This document shows positions 14,533-15,301 of a DNA stretch of 15,301 nucleotides, one piece after another. Where the stretch lies: positions 1 through 15,301 of the forward strand of contig NZ_JAKJHX010000126.1 in the NCBI RefSeq assembly GCF_021648855.1, in the 5' to 3' direction. Source of the stretch: Tychonema litorale BBK16. Lineage in GTDB: Bacteria > Cyanobacteriota > Cyanobacteriia > Cyanobacteriales > Microcoleaceae. The translations under genes and the position numbers were made by a program. The notes below the pieces were generated by a model. The model made no database searches, had not been told where the DNA came from, and saw nothing but the letters and a program-made list of their open reading frames with translations. The stretch's first letter is position 1. The number at the start of each line of letters is the position of its first letter.

Positions 14533-15301
14533 ATGAAAGCAAGGTATCAGTACAGGATATATCCAACAAACCAACAACGACAGAGCTTGGCTCAATTGTT
14601 TGGCTGTGTTCGAGTGGCCTGGAACGATGCTCTCGCTATTTGCAAACAGTCCCAAAAAAAGCCAAGTTCGGCAGAGCTACAAAAAGTAGTAATTACTCAG
14701 GCTAAACAATCTGAAGAAAGAGCTTGGCTAAGCGAAGTATCGGTAGTTCCTTTGCAGCAATCTGTAGCCGATTTGGAGGTAGCTTTTAAGAACTTTTTCA
14801 AGTCCTGTAAAGGGAAGAGAAAAGGGCGTAAAACTGGGTATCCCAAGTTCAAAAAAAGGACTAACAATCAATCTGCTAGGTTTACACTTCGCGGTTTCTC
14901 CTTGTCGGAGGACGGTGGTGTCTATTTAGCCAAGATTGGAATTGTCAATCCAATCTGGTCGAGGGAGTTGCCATCTGAACCTAGTTCTGTCACGGTAATT
15001 AAAGATTGTGCAAACCGTTATTTCCTGAGTTTTGTTGTAGAAATAGAACCAGTTCAGGCTGAAACTAAAAATCCTAGCATCGGAATCGACCTAGGGATTA
15101 AAACCTTTGCAGTGATGAGCAATGGGGAGAAAGCTCAAAGTCCTAGCTATAAAAAGTTAGACCGGAAGGTTCGTAAACTACAACAGAAATTAGCTCGTCA
15201 GCCCAAAGATTCCAAAAGACGGAATGTAACTCGCATCAGAATTGCTAAGTTGCACAATCAAATTGCCGATACTCGTAAAGATTTTCTGCACAAGTTGTCA
15301 A
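14533..15301 (+). CDS. tnpB: TnpB (IS200/IS605 OrfB) RNA-guided nuclease, cut by the window end
   Basis: The frame is open from the ATG at 14533 for 256 codons to the window edge; the protein is partial only because the window ends. The N-terminus (KARYQYRIYPTNQQRQSLAQ, then FGCVRVAWNDAL) is the standard TnpB/OrfB start, followed by the FKNFFKSCKGKRKGRKTGYPKFKKR segment (printed here as FKNFFKSC and GYPKFKKR), a beta-rich part, and the RuvC-I motif GIDLGIKTFAV with catalytic D186. The remaining RuvC acids and the zinc finger would lie beyond the edge (family length about 380-420). TnpB proteins are reprogrammable nucleases guided by an RNA from the element's right end, helping keep the element after excision. 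No tnpA transposase is seen upstream, so it is probably mobilised in trans. Whether the rest is intact cannot be told here. Confidence 0.93.
   Translation, partial: MKARYQYRIYPTNQQRQSLAQLFGCVRVAWNDALAICKQSQKKPSSAELQKVVITQAKQSEERAWLSEVSVVPLQQSVADLEVAFKNFFKSCKGKRKGRKTGYPKFKKRTNNQSARFTLRGFSLSEDGGVYLAKIGIVNPIWSRELPSEPSSVTVIKDCANRYFLSFVVEIEPVQAETKNPSIGIDLGIKTFAVMSNGEKAQSPSYKKLDRKVRKLQQKLARQPKDSKRRNVTRIRIAKLHNQIADTRKDFLHKLS

Overview
The window looks like chromosomal DNA of a filamentous cyanobacterium, probably of the Microcoleus/Oscillatoria/Phormidium type. The grounds are at least 11 copies of the cyanobacterial palindrome HIP1 (GCGATCGC) in 15.3 kb, several tracts of in-phase heptanucleotide repeats between genes, a DUF3386-type protein (a family I know mainly from cyanobacteria), a stand-alone Nfu scaffold of the cyanobacterial kind, and large PAS/GAF histidine kinases. 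Genus is inference only.

Layout. 1-203: intergenic DNA with a strong 17-bp inverted repeat. 204-2018 (-): lepA (elongation factor 4). 2315-2542 (+): small solitary ribbon-helix-helix protein. 2740-4626 (+): PAS-GAF-HisKA-HATPase histidine kinase. 4627-5217: a long gap with a nested inverted repeat. 5218-6027 (+): a GAF-HisKA paralogue of that kinase with no ATPase domain. 6105-7640 (-): a coiled-coil plus triple-PAS protein with no output domain, convergent with the previous gene. 8026-8676 (+): DUF3386 protein. 8793-9032 (+): Nfu-type Fe-S scaffold. 9394-11640 (+): GH57 alpha-glucan hydrolase or transferase. 11849-14362 (+): a second complete histidine kinase with a degenerate N-terminal receiver and three PAS domains. 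14533 to the window end (+): a TnpB (IS200/IS605 OrfB) gene running off the edge, with a candidate element-end hairpin upstream.

How the genes fit together. Housekeeping genes (lepA, nfu, GH57) alternate with four sensory proteins and no complete response regulator, so the partners must lie elsewhere. The most suggestive part is 2.7-7.6 kb: a complete kinase, a paralogue that keeps the phospho-acceptor histidine but not the kinase domain, and a sensor-only PAS protein. They could form a distributed sensor system, or they could be decaying duplicates; the heptad-like sequence at the 3' end of the truncated gene favours decay at least for its tail.

The gaps are rich in repeats. Two genes, GH57 and the second kinase, have leaders made almost wholly of heptads running to or into the start codon, with no visible Shine-Dalgarno. 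I found no CRISPR array, rRNA, tRNA or clear defence system, and no convincing wholly new system.
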